DNA from: Exobasidium rhododendri
Lineage: Eukaryota; Basidiomycota; Exobasidiomycetes; Exobasidiales; Exobasidiaceae
DNA length: 64,000 nucleotides
NCBI GenBank assembly: GCA_026210745.1
Contig: CP110631.1
Span: forward strand, 3,782,001 to 3,846,000
Direction of reading: 5' to 3'
Shown piece by piece: positions 11,982 to 23,485 of this stretch. Position numbers and translations under genes: made by a program. Every line of letters begins with the position of its first letter. Position 1 is the first letter of the stretch. Under the pieces are notes generated by a model that saw only the letters and a list, made by a program, of their open reading frames with translations, ran no database searches and was not told the origin of the DNA.

Positions 11982-12624
11982 ATGTCGAAGAAAGGGGGTG
12001 CAAGTGCGGCTGCTTCGCTCGTTCAGCTGCTGGTACCAGCTGGCAAGGCCAGTGCGCAGCCACCCGTCGGACCTGCCCTCGGAGCAAAGGGTGTCAAAGC
12101 AATGGATTTTGCGAAGGTTAGTTTTGGTGCTTCACCTGCTCATCTGCTTGGTTGTGAGAGAGAGCTCTCTCTCCCTCTCTCCCTTTTCTACTGAACACTG
12201 ATGCCTTTCTCAATCGCTCTTACATTCGTAGGAATTCAACGCTCAGACAGCCCATTTGGAGCCAGGCCTGCCTACTCCAGTACTTGTCGAAGTGGGCGCC
12301 GATAGGACGTTCAAATTTCAGATAAAGACGCCTCCTACCTCACTCTTACTTAAAAGGGCTGCCGGAATCACCAGTGGAAGCACAAAGCCAGGTTCAGACG
12401 TAGCTGGGAATGTCAGCTTGAAGCATATCTACGAAATAGCAAAGATTAAATTACGAGATGGTGCTGGTATAGAAGAGGAGCAGGTGAGCACCGGTACTTT
12501 GTCTAGCTGAATAGAGCGGTTGAGATGCCTTGACACGAAATTTGACTATCACCCTCTTCACCACCAGATGTGCAAGGTCATAGCAGGAAGTGCAAAGAGC
12601 ATGGGTCTCCGAGTGGTTCGGTAG
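11982..12624 (+). CDS. MRPL19: Mitochondrial large-subunit ribosomal protein uL11m
   Basis: Three exons, join(11982..12116, 12232..12483, 12568..12624), 147 residues. The start [20 protein letters not shown] leads into the L11 hallmark [20 protein letters not shown]. The C-terminal rRNA-binding domain follows: [20 protein letters not shown], then [13 protein letters not shown] and [18 protein letters not shown]11 sits at the GTPase-associated centre of the large subunit. Length and the [10 protein letters not shown] motif fit the bacterial or mitochondrial type rather than cytosolic uL11. The chosen ATG leaves little room for a presequence; yeast MRPL19 also starts close to the domain. The gene converges on MDM12, 97 bp away. 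Confidence 0.92.
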
Positions 12625-12721
12625 AGATGGAGGTAGCTTTCTCGCTGTATTTTATAGTTACGAATGGTGGGACAAGGCGGGTATACATAGGAGGCTCTTG
12701 CACACACTCGACTTTGCTTGA

Positions 12722-14164
12722 TCACGGCAGCTCGATGCTGTAGAAGTTGGGAAAGACAAGCTGCGACGCAAAGGCAAAAGGTCAGCTTCACAATCAGTAA
12801 AAGATCCTAAACACACGTACCTCATCACCTATGGCCTTCCTGACCAGCGATATGACGAAGCGCTCTACCTTTGCCACATTGCGGAGGACGTGCTTGTCGA
12901 CTTGTCCGACGCTCGTTTCCAAGGTGATATTAGAGAGAATCTTTTCACCGGATGAGATGTTTTGCTCCATGCCAAATGTGCTTCCTATTCCCGTGGTCGG
13001 AGTGGGTGTTACCTTAGATCGCAGGGAAGCGATGGGTACGGACCGTGAGCCTGCAGCGAGATCAACTACATCATCTGTGGGCTCGTCTTCAACCTGCACC
13101 TCCTGCTCCCCTTCTTCTTCTCCTTCCTCCTCCTCCTCCTCTACGACAAGGCAAAAGTGGCCTTTTCTCGTGTTCGTGACTGGATCAACTTCGAAGGCGA
13201 GCAAGCCACCTGCTTGGAGTACGAGGCCTGTGATTGTAATACTGAGAGGTAAGCTCATGAATGCTGGGCTTGGATGATTGATGAGCAGACTGGTGTTGAT
13301 CGTCATTCGTATCGATGACGTGTTCCAATGTAGGGACAGATGTAATTGAAGGGAAGGGAGAGAAGAGGAGCTGTGAGGACTCTCCGTCGCCCCCACCGGT
13401 GTGTAAGGCAGTGAATTAGATTGATGATGACCGCCAAGCACCGAAGCTGAAGATCGTCGCCATGTCTGCGGTCTCCGTGCGTGTAGAGCAGAACGTGCAC
13501 TAATGGAAGGTGAAGGTGCCCCTTGCCAAGCCGAAAAGTAACCACCTGCATTACTTCCATGAGAAGAGAACGGACGATCGGAAGGTAGTAAGCCAGGACC
13601 CCAATGATTGCCACTTGGTGTCGGTGGAATGGAAAGTGTCGCTGATTGATCAAAATTTGACATTGATCCAGTATCGACTAATTGAGCATTGCCAGAGTCA
13701 GAATATTGTCGATAGGTGTGTAGTCTGTTTCCCTGCTGCCGTTTTTGAGACGATCTTCTATGCATTCCTTTACTATCACATCCTTCTTCTGGCAACATTC
13801 CAAAGGGCAAATTTTTCTCAGCAAATTTTGCAAAGTGATCTTGAGACGAGTCGGAGACAGCTCTTGTCTTTTCACCTCCTCTTTCTCTTCCCTGTTGGTG
13901 GCTGCGAAGATTTTGCTGTGGCTGAGATCGAGATGGAGAGGCAAGAGATCTTTGTCCCTCTTCTCCGTCCAGAAAGCCTTGCCATACATCGCCAACGTCT
14001 ACTATGCTTATTTCAGGTGCTTCATTGCCAAGATGAAGCGCAGAGAGGTGAATTGGTCCAATAAACGCAGGCTTCGAGGCACTGAATAGTACCTTGTCTA
14101 TGGCGTGCTGCAAGTTGGTGGTGAATTCTTCATCGAGAAGGGCCCAGGACAAGTCAAGAGACAT
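12722..14164 (-). CDS. MDM12: ERMES subunit Mdm12 (SMP-domain lipid transfer)
   Basis: Two exons, complement(join(12722..12760, 12821..14164)), 460 residues. The N-terminus (MSLDLSWALL ... FIGPIHLSALHLGNEAPEIS then IVDVGDVWQGFL) and the second half (LQLHLSLHWNTSSIRMTINT, LPLSITITGLVLQAGGLLAF, VERFVISLVRKAIGDE) match the split SMP domain of Mdm12. The short last exon supplies LVFPNFYSIELP, the family's C-terminal signature. Mdm12 joins Mmm1, Mdm10 and Mdm34 in the ER-mitochondria encounter structure and transfers phospholipid. The two halves are separated by a Ser/His/Gln-rich insert of roughly 170 residues. Mdm34 is the main alternative, but the LVFPNF ending argues for Mdm12. It is divergent from YAE1. 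Confidence 0.87.
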
Positions 14165-14368
14165 GTTTCGCTCTCATATAGAGCGGGTAAGAGTGTTGTA
14201 CAAAGTGTACGGAAAGAAGGGAGTAAGATAATTGAAGGAGGCGTTCCAAGGATTAGACCTTGAGCCCTTCCTTCGCTCCACACTAGAGCATCCGCGTCAA
14301 AAGTGTCGAAGCAATAATCCTTATTTTCCTGACGTATTCTTAATTCACCAGCATTGTCCTCACAACTA
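14165..14368. promoter_or_regulatory. Bidirectional promoter region between MDM12 and YAE1
   Basis: The two start codons point away from each other across 204 bp, so both promoters lie here. No specific factor site could be assigned by eye. Confidence 0.5.
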
Positions 14369-15008
14369 ATGGCGAGTTCTGCCGTGGAGGAAGACGACGC
14401 CAACGATCACAACGATAACGATGACTGGCTCGAGTCATCTGATGATGATGTCAATTCTGCAGCCGCCTCACGCTTCGAACCCAAGCGGAATGACTATGCG
14501 ATGGCGACAAGGGACACCAGCAAGGTTCAAAGCAAGCTTTTCGATGTGAGTTCGTCGGAGCTCTGCGTAAGATGAGTATGACGAAGAGGTCTGACTTGCG
14601 ATGTGAATGGCACAGGAGGGCTACCGAGTAGGCATCACGACGGGAAAGGAGGCAATGATCCAACCTGGCTTTGACACTGGCTATAATGAAAAGGGTGCTC
14701 CTGTTGGGAAGAAGTATGGCGTATTGATGGGAACAATAGGCGCGATGGAGTTCTACCTCAACAAGAATGAAGACGCAACCAAGTCATTACAAGATGTGCT
14801 GTCACTCAAGGCAGAAGTAGAGGGATTGAAAATGCACGATATGATCGAGCGAGATTGGGAAGCATTGGAGCACGAAAGAGAGCATGGAGCCGACGTCTCC
14901 CATGTCAAGAGGGAGACCGCCGAGGAGAGGCATCAAAGAGAAGTCTGCTTGGATAAATTACAGTCCAAGGCGAACGAAGTCATGAAGACGATTCTCGGCT
15001 TGCAGTGA
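14369..15008 (+). CDS. YAE1: Yae1 family protein (deca-GX3 repeat; Fe-S cluster adaptor for Rli1)
   Basis: Two exons, join(14369..14545, 14616..15008), 189 residues. The second exon opens with the characteristic repeat of Gly every fourth residue: GYRVGITTGKEAMIQPGFDT, then GYNEKGAPVGKKYGVLMGTI. This is the deca-GX3 motif shared by Yae1 and Lto1. In yeast the Yae1-Lto1 pair recruits the cytosolic Fe-S targeting complex to the ABC protein Rli1. The acidic N-terminus (DDWLESSDDD) is Yae1-like rather than Lto1-like, and the length also favours Yae1. The donor is GTGAGT and the phase is 0. Confidence 0.82.
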
Positions 15009-15156
15009 AGCCCCCTCCCCCTCCCTTTGTGCGTAATCACTTTCTGTACTTTTAGTAAAGACATCGTAGAAGAAGAACACACGCCCATTACATCCAATTG
15101 CATCTCATTGTACCACAAGTGTAGAAAGTGAAGGAGGAGATAAAGAAGAGGAAGGA

Positions 15157-15180
15157 CGAGCGAGCGAGCGAGCGAGCGAG
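15157..15180. repeat. Tetranucleotide microsatellite (CGAG)6
   Basis: Six perfect copies of CGAG lie in the 269 bp gap between the convergent YAE1 and glutamine synthetase genes, downstream of both stops. Confidence 0.9.
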
Positions 15181-15277
15181 GGGAAGAGAGGGTACAGATA
15201 ATGGAGAATGGAATTGACGCATGCCTCGGAGATCAGCTCGTAGGACCCCATTTCTCCTCGATCTGAAGTTCAGCACT

Positions 15278-16807
15278 CTACAACAAGAGGGTAGTGGTGA
15301 CCATCATGTCGGTTACTTGGTAAGGGTCGATGTTTGAAGCAGGTCGTCGGTCTTCGAGGTAACCGTAACCTTGAGCGGCGACATGTCGAGGGATACGAAT
15401 AGAAGCACCACGGTTAGCGACACCGCTTGAGAAGGATCCAATGTGACCAGTTTCGTGCTTTCCAGTCAATCGAAGGTCGTTGTCGGCACCATAAACGGCG
15501 ATATGCTCAGCGTGTCTCTTGCTCAGCTTCTCAATGGCCTCTTCAATGGCCTTCATACCACCGGGTTTTCGCATTGCGTCAGTGGAGAAGTTGGTATGCG
15601 CTCCAGCACCGTTCCAGTCACCGGGCACGGCCTTGGGGTGGAAAGTGACCTTTACACCCCAGTCTTCGGCAACTCGAGCAAGCAGGAATCGAGCCATCGT
15701 CATGTCGTCACCCATCTTGATTCCTAAGCACGGTCCGATTTGGAACTCCCATTGAGAAGGCATGACTTCTGCATTGATACCGGAGATTTCGACACCAGCG
15801 TAAAGGCATGCTTTGTAGTGAGATTCAATGATATCACGCGCAAAAACCTTTCCAGCGCCTACACCACAGTAGTAAGGACCCTGAGGACCGGGGAATCCTC
15901 CCTTGGGCCAACCGTAAGGCTTGTCATCCATGTCCATGAGCGAGTATTCTTGCTCAATACCAAACCAAGGCACATGCGACTTTGCTTGTTCCATGGCCTT
16001 TTCACAAGAATGACGATGATTTGTCTTGTTGGGCGTACCATCGTTGTTCCAGCACTCGGCAATGACCAAGATGTTGTCGCCTCCACGGAAAGGATCGGGG
16101 TAGAAGGCACCGGGTCTCAAAAAGACGTCAGAGTCTTTTCCTCCAGCTTGACCTGTAAGACAGGGAAGTGAGCAGAGAAAGGGAGGAAACGGGGTTAGCC
16201 ACAGCCACAGTGGTAAAAGGGCATCAGAAAGATAGGAATGAGTCTCACCAGTGGATGAACCATCGAAATTCCACTCTTTGAGTTCCTTGACGCTTGTGAC
16301 CTTCTTGTCGAGGGTCTGTTTAAGAAAAGGACGAGGAGATGGAGGGAAAGGTGATCAGTCTCACCGCTTCTTCTCCGTCTTATTCTTCTCTTTCAAGCAC
16401 TCACAGTAGTCTTCGATCGTACATTGCCTAAAAGGGTGCAAGTCAGCAGGGGAGAGGTTGTAGCATATCGCTTAGCATTAAGTCACCCATCACCCCAATC
16501 GAAGTCATGCTCACCATCGCCGTCAATCCAGACGTACTCGGCCATAATCTTTCCTGAAAGCGCCAAAGATCGAAACGTCAGAAAGGGGACGTCAAAGCTG
16601 TTACTGCCGTCCACTTTACGCTACCCTTTACTCACCCTTTTGATCAAGGCTCTGGTACGGGGCAGCAAGGCCTGTCAGATAGGAAAAGGCAAAAGTTAGT
16701 CGATGTTCGATCGGTCAAACTCATCATCGTGGGGGCAAAATCCCCACTAACGACCCCCTTCCCTCGATCCCCCACCTACCTGGATTTCTGATAAATGCTA
16801 CAGCCAT
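15278..16807 (-). CDS. GLN1: Glutamine synthetase (eukaryotic type II)
   Basis: Six exons, complement(join(15278..16152, 16249..16315, 16405..16427, 16515..16553, 16636..16671, 16780..16807)), 355 residues, the normal GSII length. The first five exons are 23-67 nt and encode [20 protein letters not shown] and the beta-grasp part, including [16 protein letters not shown] and [11 protein letters not shown]. The last exon holds the catalytic barrel: [24 protein letters not shown], and the ATP/glutamate-binding [11 protein letters not shown]. The enzyme makes glutamine from glutamate, ammonia and ATP in the cytosol. Every splice junction is phase-consistent. About 1.1 kb of gene-free DNA upstream probably contains nitrogen-control sites, which I could not identify individually. 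Confidence 0.97.
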
Positions 16808-17955
16808 CTTGAGTGTGTGCGTGTGTGTGTGAACAGGAGCTGTCGCTGATAAAGATGTGGTGTTCGCTGATGAGGGAACAAGAAAAAGTTAATCGAAGAG
16901 AGATGTAGGAGAGCAGGAAGAAAGAGTGGGTGAAGTGAAGTTGATAGTGGGCCCAGGTGCGAATCTATCCTATCAGCTGGCTCCACGGCAGAGATACGAG
17001 CACTTCGAAGCGAAGAAACTTAGTCTCATATCGCGAATATCAGAATCACACCCTTCAAAAAGATTATTGGGGCAATAGCGAGGAAACAAATATTGATACT
17101 GTATTTGGGTTTTTGGGGGAGACACTGAGAGTAGATTCTAATATCGTATTGATATGAGGAGATGCAAGCGCGCCCACTGCGATAACGAGTAGTATACCAC
17201 AACTAGAAGATGCTTCTCGCTAATATCAATTTGACTACAAATCTCTTTTCTCCAAAGACACCTTTTTTATCTTTGAATAGGAAAGCGGTGTAAGTAAATC
17301 ACTTGACCTCGCAGTTCTTGTACAACTCCGCAAATGCTGGAAGACAAGGAACGATTTAAACATGTAGAAAGGGGATGAAGTGATGTCTTAGCCCTACCTC
17401 TCTTGAGATAAGGGAGAGAGTGTGTGTGTGTGTGCTCTTGCCGGGTGTGTGTGTAAGTGGCAAATATTGGGACGCTGAGCCTGTACCTGAGCAGCGGCCA
17501 AACGACTCCCTAGCCAATAGCAAGACTCTTGAATGTAATGTTTGCGGCGTTGAGCGACTTTCGTCGATTCGACTTTTAAAGTTTTCCCGTCTTTGAATGG
17601 AAGAAGTGGGGTCAGACGTACGATAAGATAGTCGTCAGTGCTCCCCTTTTGCAGGAATGACGGAAAAGTCTAGTGAGGATCGTGACAAGAACAGCATAAG
17701 GCTCCTACGTACCATACATCAATTCCCTATTGTAGTGAAGGATGTGATGCCCTGGGCAGAGATCTTGGTGCTGTGGAGTGCTGATCTACAGTGGCCCAAA
17801 GCAGATAGGCTGCCACCCACGTGGCATTATACGAAGGAAGGCGAGGGGGTATCAACTTCCGAGATCCAACTACGAATTGAGCATTGTATCTACACTTACA
17901 TGACACCTGCAAATAGCTAGCATCGACAGAGAAAGGTGTATGCGCAAGCACGTTG
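16808..17955. other. Intergenic region between divergent glutamine synthetase and F-box-like gene
   Basis: About 1.15 kb with both promoters. It holds short GT-rich runs (near 16816-16830 and 17420-17455). Short open frames occur on both strands but none looks coding. Confidence 0.45.
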
Positions 17956-19258
17956 ATGGCCCACGCTAGCTCGGCATTGGCCAAAGACAGCAGGGCCAAT
18001 CCTCCGCTGACGACAACACCAAGCTTGCTACGTTTACCGGTCGAATTACATTGCCTCATTTTGGAAGATTTGTCCCTGTCTGCCAGCATCTTGTACCAGA
18101 GTCAGATATGCTCCTCCCTGCGTAGCCAATTCGAAAGACGTTGGAGACTTCCACATCCACACCGCTTCAGCCTAGTAGATTGGTTGGCTGCAGAAAGGGA
18201 GGTGGGGAATATATTGCGACGTCAAGGCAACAAGAAGCTAGGAGCAGCCGCCGCCGCCGAAGTGAGTGAGATTCCTTCAGACAACAAGGATAAGCGATCA
18301 ATATGGGACACCAATCCAATGTCGACCCCACGGCCAGCACCGGCTAAATCGTCCCCACGAAATGCCGCTCATCCTACATTTCTTGGGCTTGTCGAGTCAC
18401 CTGGGTTGCGCGCACGACATCACAGTGAAGCAGAAGGGGAGGATGTTGTTTTAGCTCACAGCAATCACCCTGATGTGGCCTTTCTCATTCGTTGCATGCG
18501 ATTGCTGCATAAGATGGAAGATAGCAAGCCAATTGAAGAACAGCGATTCCGAAATAGATGTGATCAATGGACTTCCCTAATCCTCTTGAGTCGAAGCGGT
18601 TTTAGAGTCGAGCCTCTCATCCAACTCCTAGAAACGCAACCAAGTCTACAGTACATCGAGACGATCCTCATGACTTCGGCCAGCTCCGTGGATGCAGGTG
18701 AGTACGTGTAGAGATGTTGCCACTTTGCTCCGGAAAATTCAAACACACCCCTTTGATCACAGTTCTTTGGAACGTCTTCGCACCTCCGCGAGCAAAGCGA
18801 TGGAGAAAGAAAGGCCAGCAAGCAAGAAATACAGACATGCAATTCAATTCGAGCAATTGCATCGAAACGCAAGCAATCGTCATTCCGGGACATAATTCCC
18901 AGAAAGGTCAAGGGTTGAGAAGTGGTTTCAAAGCTCTGTGCCTCAGCAACAATGACACGCTTCACGCAAATTCTTGCGAAGAAGACATCAGTGATGACGA
19001 AGATACGACTCCCTTTACTTTCCACGTCATCTATCATGACTGGTATGATGAAGATGAAGCGAAAGGTACACAGAATATGCTCGAGAACAGTGACATTACC
19101 TGTAACACATGCAAGAATAAGATTCGCTTCCAGTGAAGAGGTGTCGTCATTGCACTTCCCATAAGCAGTGTCATACGTGGACTACCTTGTTCAATTGTTG
19201 CAATCTTCTTGACAGACTACCTGCTGCCACTAGTCAACATGCAGAGTTTACAAAGTAG
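17956..19258 (+). CDS. F-box-like protein with Cys/His-containing C-terminus, function unknown
   Basis: Preferred model join(17956..18697, 18763..19065, 19134..19258), 389 residues. Near the N-terminus LLRLPVELHCLILEDLSLSA resembles an F-box (LPxEL plus hydrophobic helices), which would tie it to Skp1/SCF ubiquitin ligases. The rest has no domain I recognise. Intron 1 is clear (GTGAGT, phase 1). The third exon is inferred: reading through instead gives a TGA at 19134-19136 after NTCKNKIRFQ. Splicing 19066..19133 (GTACAC...CCAG) joins a frame encoding KRCRHCTSHKQCHTW and NCCNLLDRLP, which looks genuinely protein-like. Retention of that intron would give a 371-residue variant. Confidence 0.6.
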
Positions 19259-20039
19259 ATCGACGCTTTCAGATCACCCATGCGACACCCTGTTCGGGCT
19301 CTTTCTTGTGTTAGGGGAGCAAGAAATTAAAGCACTTCGAGCAGATCGTGCGGGGTCATCGAGGCGGAGACGGCCGTTGTAGCGTTCCGCCGCCCCCTTA
19401 GCGTGAATTGAATATGTATGCCCATTCGAGTCTTTTTGCCTCTTGCGTTCTAAGACAAAAGAAAGGATACTTGGGGAAACCCTACGCAATAGACAAGGCC
19501 GCCGAGCCCAGCACCTGCTAGTGTCGAACCCTAGCGCTCCACACAGGCACGGACACTTGCTTGACAGTGTTCCATGGGAAAAAGAGAAGAGGGGGGGGAG
19601 GGGTTCCACTTCTGGGCAAACAGGAGGCTAGAGCGGCCTTCATGAAAATTAAATGATCTGACTTTGCCATTGATCAAAGGATAGGCACACGGAATCAGGG
19701 CTGAGGACGTCGATGTCGCTTGACAGCCTTGCCCACTTTGAAAGCAGAGTAGAGGACTCAGAGGTGATCCGGTAATGCAGTAAAAGGAGGACTGCCAAGG
19801 AATAAGGCGCCCACCGCTCCGTCTCCTTCGAAAAGCGCATCTTCTACTCGCACAACTCGTGAAAAGTCAGACGGGCCAGAGCTTCTGCGGTCGGAGCCCT
19901 TCATTAATCGGAAGTCCCCTCTTGTCCTAGCATCGTACGAATATCACAGCTTTCTGTTTTTTTTCCTTTCCCCCTCCCTTGTGTCCTCTGCGTTATCCTT
20001 GTCCCCTTTCCGCCTTCTTCCCTCGCCACGTCCCCCACG
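19259..20039. other. Intergenic region upstream of FAD oxidase
   Basis: About 780 bp with no supported gene. A pyrimidine-rich stretch (about 19950-20035) runs up to the oxidase start codon, as in many fungal promoters. Confidence 0.45.
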
Positions 20040-22009
20040 ATGATCACCGTTTCGGTGGCATCAATCGCTGTCCTCTGGCTTTCCCTCATCGCTACTGCCC
20101 TCTCTGCACCGTCTACATCCTGTCTTGTGGCGCGAGGAACAAAGACGTACTGTCTACCAAGTCAACCATGCTGGCCGAAAGCAGCCGACTGGAATGCATT
20201 CAATGCAACAATTTCTGGACGACTCATCAAAGTTACTCCCTGGGCAGATCCCTGCTTCACCACACCAGATGGCTTTGATCTGTTGCAGTGCACCGCAGTC
20301 AAGGCAGGCTACACAGACGGAACCACTCGCGGCGATCAAGTAGGTACGACACAGACCGACAATTGGAGTTACTGTGCCACCAACGCCGGACCAGTAGGCG
20401 ATTGCAGTCTGGTAGCGACCACAACTGGCCTGCTGAACCCTCTACCCATCAGCGATCGTACCTGTGCTCTGGGCCGGATATCGCCCTATGCGGTCTCCAT
20501 CAGTGATGAACAGGACGCTGTCGCCGCGTTTGCCTTTGCGAAGAAATTCAATATCAAGGTGACGATCAAGAACACTGGCCACGAATACCTCGGGCGAAGT
20601 ACGTCCAAAGACTCCTTGATGCTATGGACGCACAATCTCAAGTCTCTCAGTTATCAAGACAGCTTCCTTGGACAGAATGCAGTCCTGATGGGTGCAGGCG
20701 TGATTGCGGATGATGCGTATAAGTTTGCTTCTCTTCAGAACCGAGTGATCACGCTGGGAGCCTATGCAAGTGTCGGTGTAGGTGGTGGATTCGCAATGGG
20801 AGGTGGTCATGGCCCATTGCAGCCAAAGTTTGGTCTAGCCGTTGACAATCTACTGCAATTCACCGTCGTCACTCCTGACGGTCAAATACGAACCGCCAAT
20901 GCCAACACGAACTCCGACCTCTTCTGGGCTATGAGAGGTGGTGGCGGCGGAACGTGGGGTTTGGTCACTCAGACTGTGTACCAAGTGTATCCAAACACAC
21001 CTCTCGTCACCGTCCTGTATAATCTCACGACGGTTCCTACCCTGACGACGAGTCAAAAGCAAGCAGCTGTCGCCGACTTCATCTCCGAAATGGCAAAGAA
21101 TCAAGTCGCCTGGACAAAGATGGGATGGGCAGGCTACAATTTCTTCACGCTTGACTTGATCACTTTCACACAATTCTTACCTTCGGGCGATCTGGCCGGT
21201 GCTACTGCGAGCATGGCCGACATGATCACCTACATGCAGACCAACAAAAACTTCATCATCAACGTGCACGCTATCACCTTGACGCCAACATTCGAAGCAG
21301 CTAGAGACGTCTACTTTACAGCCGGCGCATCAGAGACTCCCGTGGCGTACTCGGAACGATTGGCGTCTCGTTTGATACCGTATCAGAGTATGTCCACGCT
21401 GGCACAACAACAACAGCTTGGAAAGGACGTCGTCTCTGCTCTTGTTGCCAACGAAAACAACAACGTCATCCTGCCAAGTGAAGTGGCACTGCGACCAGGT
21501 GACTCGCTTCAGATCTACTCCACCGGTCCCACGCCGGCCGACTTCGGAGGACCCTCTGGCGCTGACACGGTGAGTGTATGTCCCGATGTAGAGCGTAAGA
21601 ACGGGAAGAGAGGGCGAGGAGAAGAGAAAGCGAGCTTGCTGCAATCCGCTGATCTGGTGCACGTTCCTTCTCCCCACAGGGGCTCAATACGGCGTGGAGA
21701 TCGAGTGTGTGGGAGATTGTCATCAATGTGAATTGGGTGTACGGCATGTCGCAGAAGTCGAAGAATGCTCTTGCCTTGCAGACCAGCCAAGCGGCAAACG
21801 TCCTTCGAAAGTATGGAACTGGAACCTACTTTAGCGAAGCAGACGTCTTGGAACCAAATTGGCAAACAGCTTTCTTTGGTAACAACTATGCAAAGTTGCT
21901 CACAATCAAGGAAAAGTACGACCCTAATTCCACTTTGATAGTCTACAAGGGTATAGGCTATGCCGGACAAGAGAACCAGAGCGGATTCCAATGCTACCAG
22001 CAGGCTTGA
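20040..22009 (+). CDS. Secreted FAD-dependent oxidase, berberine-bridge-enzyme-like
   Basis: Two exons, join(20040..21569, 21680..22009), 619 residues. The N-terminus (MITVSVASIAVLWLSLIATA) is a signal peptide, followed by Cys-rich mature sequence. An FAD_binding_4 (PCMH) domain spans roughly residues 140-320, with ISDEQDAVAAFAFAKKFNIK, the flavin-attachment-type His motif NTGHEYLGRS, and GGGFAMGGGHGPLQPKFGLA. The C-terminal BBE segment contains NYAKLLTIKEKYDPNSTLIV. Such extracellular oxidases act on sugars, alcohols or secondary metabolites; the substrate cannot be read from sequence. No biosynthetic cluster surrounds it. It converges on the short-chain dehydrogenase gene with 176 bp between stops. 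Confidence 0.92.
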
Positions 22010-22185
22010 AAAAGGGAAAAGAAGATGCGAGCCGCATCCACAATGGACACCTCTGTGTACTCGTGGCGAGCTACCTCAATACCCACTTCTCCCCCCTCAC
22101 CCTCCCGCCTTTTCCCCTTGTTACCTGCCCCCGGATATCTCTTTTCTCCTCCTCTCATACCTGGAAGAACAAGTGCGATCCTTTA

Positions 22186-23485
22186 TCAAAAGTGCCAGTC
22201 ACTTTGTGTGAGTCCTGCATCGGCGTTCCACCTCGCCCAGAGTCGATCCGTCTGCTCTTGCGTGTGAAATTTATACCATGGCAAGGCGAGTGAGTTGCTT
22301 CGATCGTAGAATCCACCAGCTTCGACATCCTCCCTCGAGAGCGAAAGCCACAAAGCGGTTTGAGCTCCCTGCTTTGGCGTAAGGGCAGTAGCATTCATGA
22401 AAGCCGTGGCCACCTTTGTCCAAGCCCCTTGAAATTGAAGGGCATTAAAGATGTTTGTAGCCACGTACCCAGGATGATATGATGCACTCAATTTGCCTTG
22501 GCTACCATTCCTATCAAATTGTAATTGTAATTGATTGGCAAAGACGACCTGCATTGCTTTCGACTGGGAGTAGAATCCAGGTTGAGGTAGGAAAGAGGGG
22601 GACCACTTTGGCGAGTGAAAGCCAACCTCCACCATTTTGGCTTTGCTCTTCGGCTTCAAGTCCTTAGCAAAAGATGCACCAAATGCAGCAGCAGAAGAGG
22701 TCTGGATAATCCTGGCCGAGGGGGAGAGAAACGGTGAAATCAGGGCCGTGAGAAGGAAAGGGCCGAGGTGATTGGTGACGCTGTTTTTTTTTTTTCAAAA
22801 GTAATATAGAGCCATCCCTACGGTGATCAGCATGAGAGGAAGATCAACCAGGGAAATAAGGATCACATACTCACTACACCAATTCAAATCCTTCGTCTGT
22901 GAATCGACTGACGTTTTGCGGTTTGTCTGCGATACCGGCATTCAAGAAGAGATAGTCAATCTCTCGACCTGATTTCTTCCACGCTGCCGCGAATTTCTTG
23001 ACTTTACTGAGCGAGCTGCAATCTAACATCATGATCTCTAGACGGTCTTCTTTTTCATCGTGCGGAAAAGTAGGAGTAGTAGAAGACAGTGCCGACTGGA
23101 CCTCTTTCAGCAATCTCATCTTGGCGTCTTTTGCACGGCTTTCACTTCGACAAGCAAGAACAACGTGAGCGCCTCTGGTGTAGTGCTCCTTTGCTATTTC
23201 GTAGCCTATGCCAACGTTGCTCCCTGTGACAATCGTGACCTTTCCCTGTAATTCTGCAACACCTGCTCGACTGCCTTTCTTCTTCTTGTCCGTCCCATCT
23301 TGCCTGGGTTTTGTCGATGGTGGTAGTTTTGGTTGGAGGAAGATGAAAGAGAGGATGTTGGCGAAAAGAAATCCGAGAGAGATCTTGACGCACGAAAGGA
23401 TAACTGCCCAGTGCGACGCAGCCAATCTTGCTCGAGGAAATGCGTCCACTCCCCCTCTCTCCGTGATGCTCTTCTTCTTCTCCAT
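22186..23485 (-). CDS. Short-chain dehydrogenase/reductase, membrane-anchored (retinol-dehydrogenase-like)
   Basis: Two exons, complement(join(22186..22780, 22875..23485)), 401 residues. After a likely transmembrane anchor (VILSCVKISLGFLFANILSF, about residues 27-50), the Rossmann domain has the cofactor motif TGSNVGIGYE, VVLACRS, NAGIA, and the catalytic YSQSK. The C-terminal region (ASYHPGYVATNIF, GAQTALWLS, AGGFYDR) is typical of RDH11-14/WWOX-type SDRs. Substrate is unknown; lipids or sterol-like ketones are common in this branch. The acceptor is unusual: a run of A rather than pyrimidine precedes the CAG. An in-frame upstream non-ATG extension was ignored, and the ATG at 23485 was chosen because the anchor follows it. 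Confidence 0.85.

Noticed and set aside
17727-18089. 120-codon minus-strand frame with a hydrophobic stretch that looks like a signal peptide
   Set aside because: It lies antisense to the start of the F-box-like gene, has no splice partner, and its hydrophobic stretch mirrors Ala/Ser-rich coding on the plus strand.
19470-19560. Possible tRNA T-arm (GGTTCGA within a CTAG-containing hairpin, minus strand)
   Set aside because: The loop is 9 nt instead of 7, and no D-arm, anticodon arm or acceptor stem could be paired around it.
20040-23485. Secondary-metabolite cluster built on the FAD oxidase and the short-chain dehydrogenase
   Set aside because: Two convergent oxidoreductase genes are not enough: no synthase, transporter or pathway regulator lies with them, and the neighbours are housekeeping genes.
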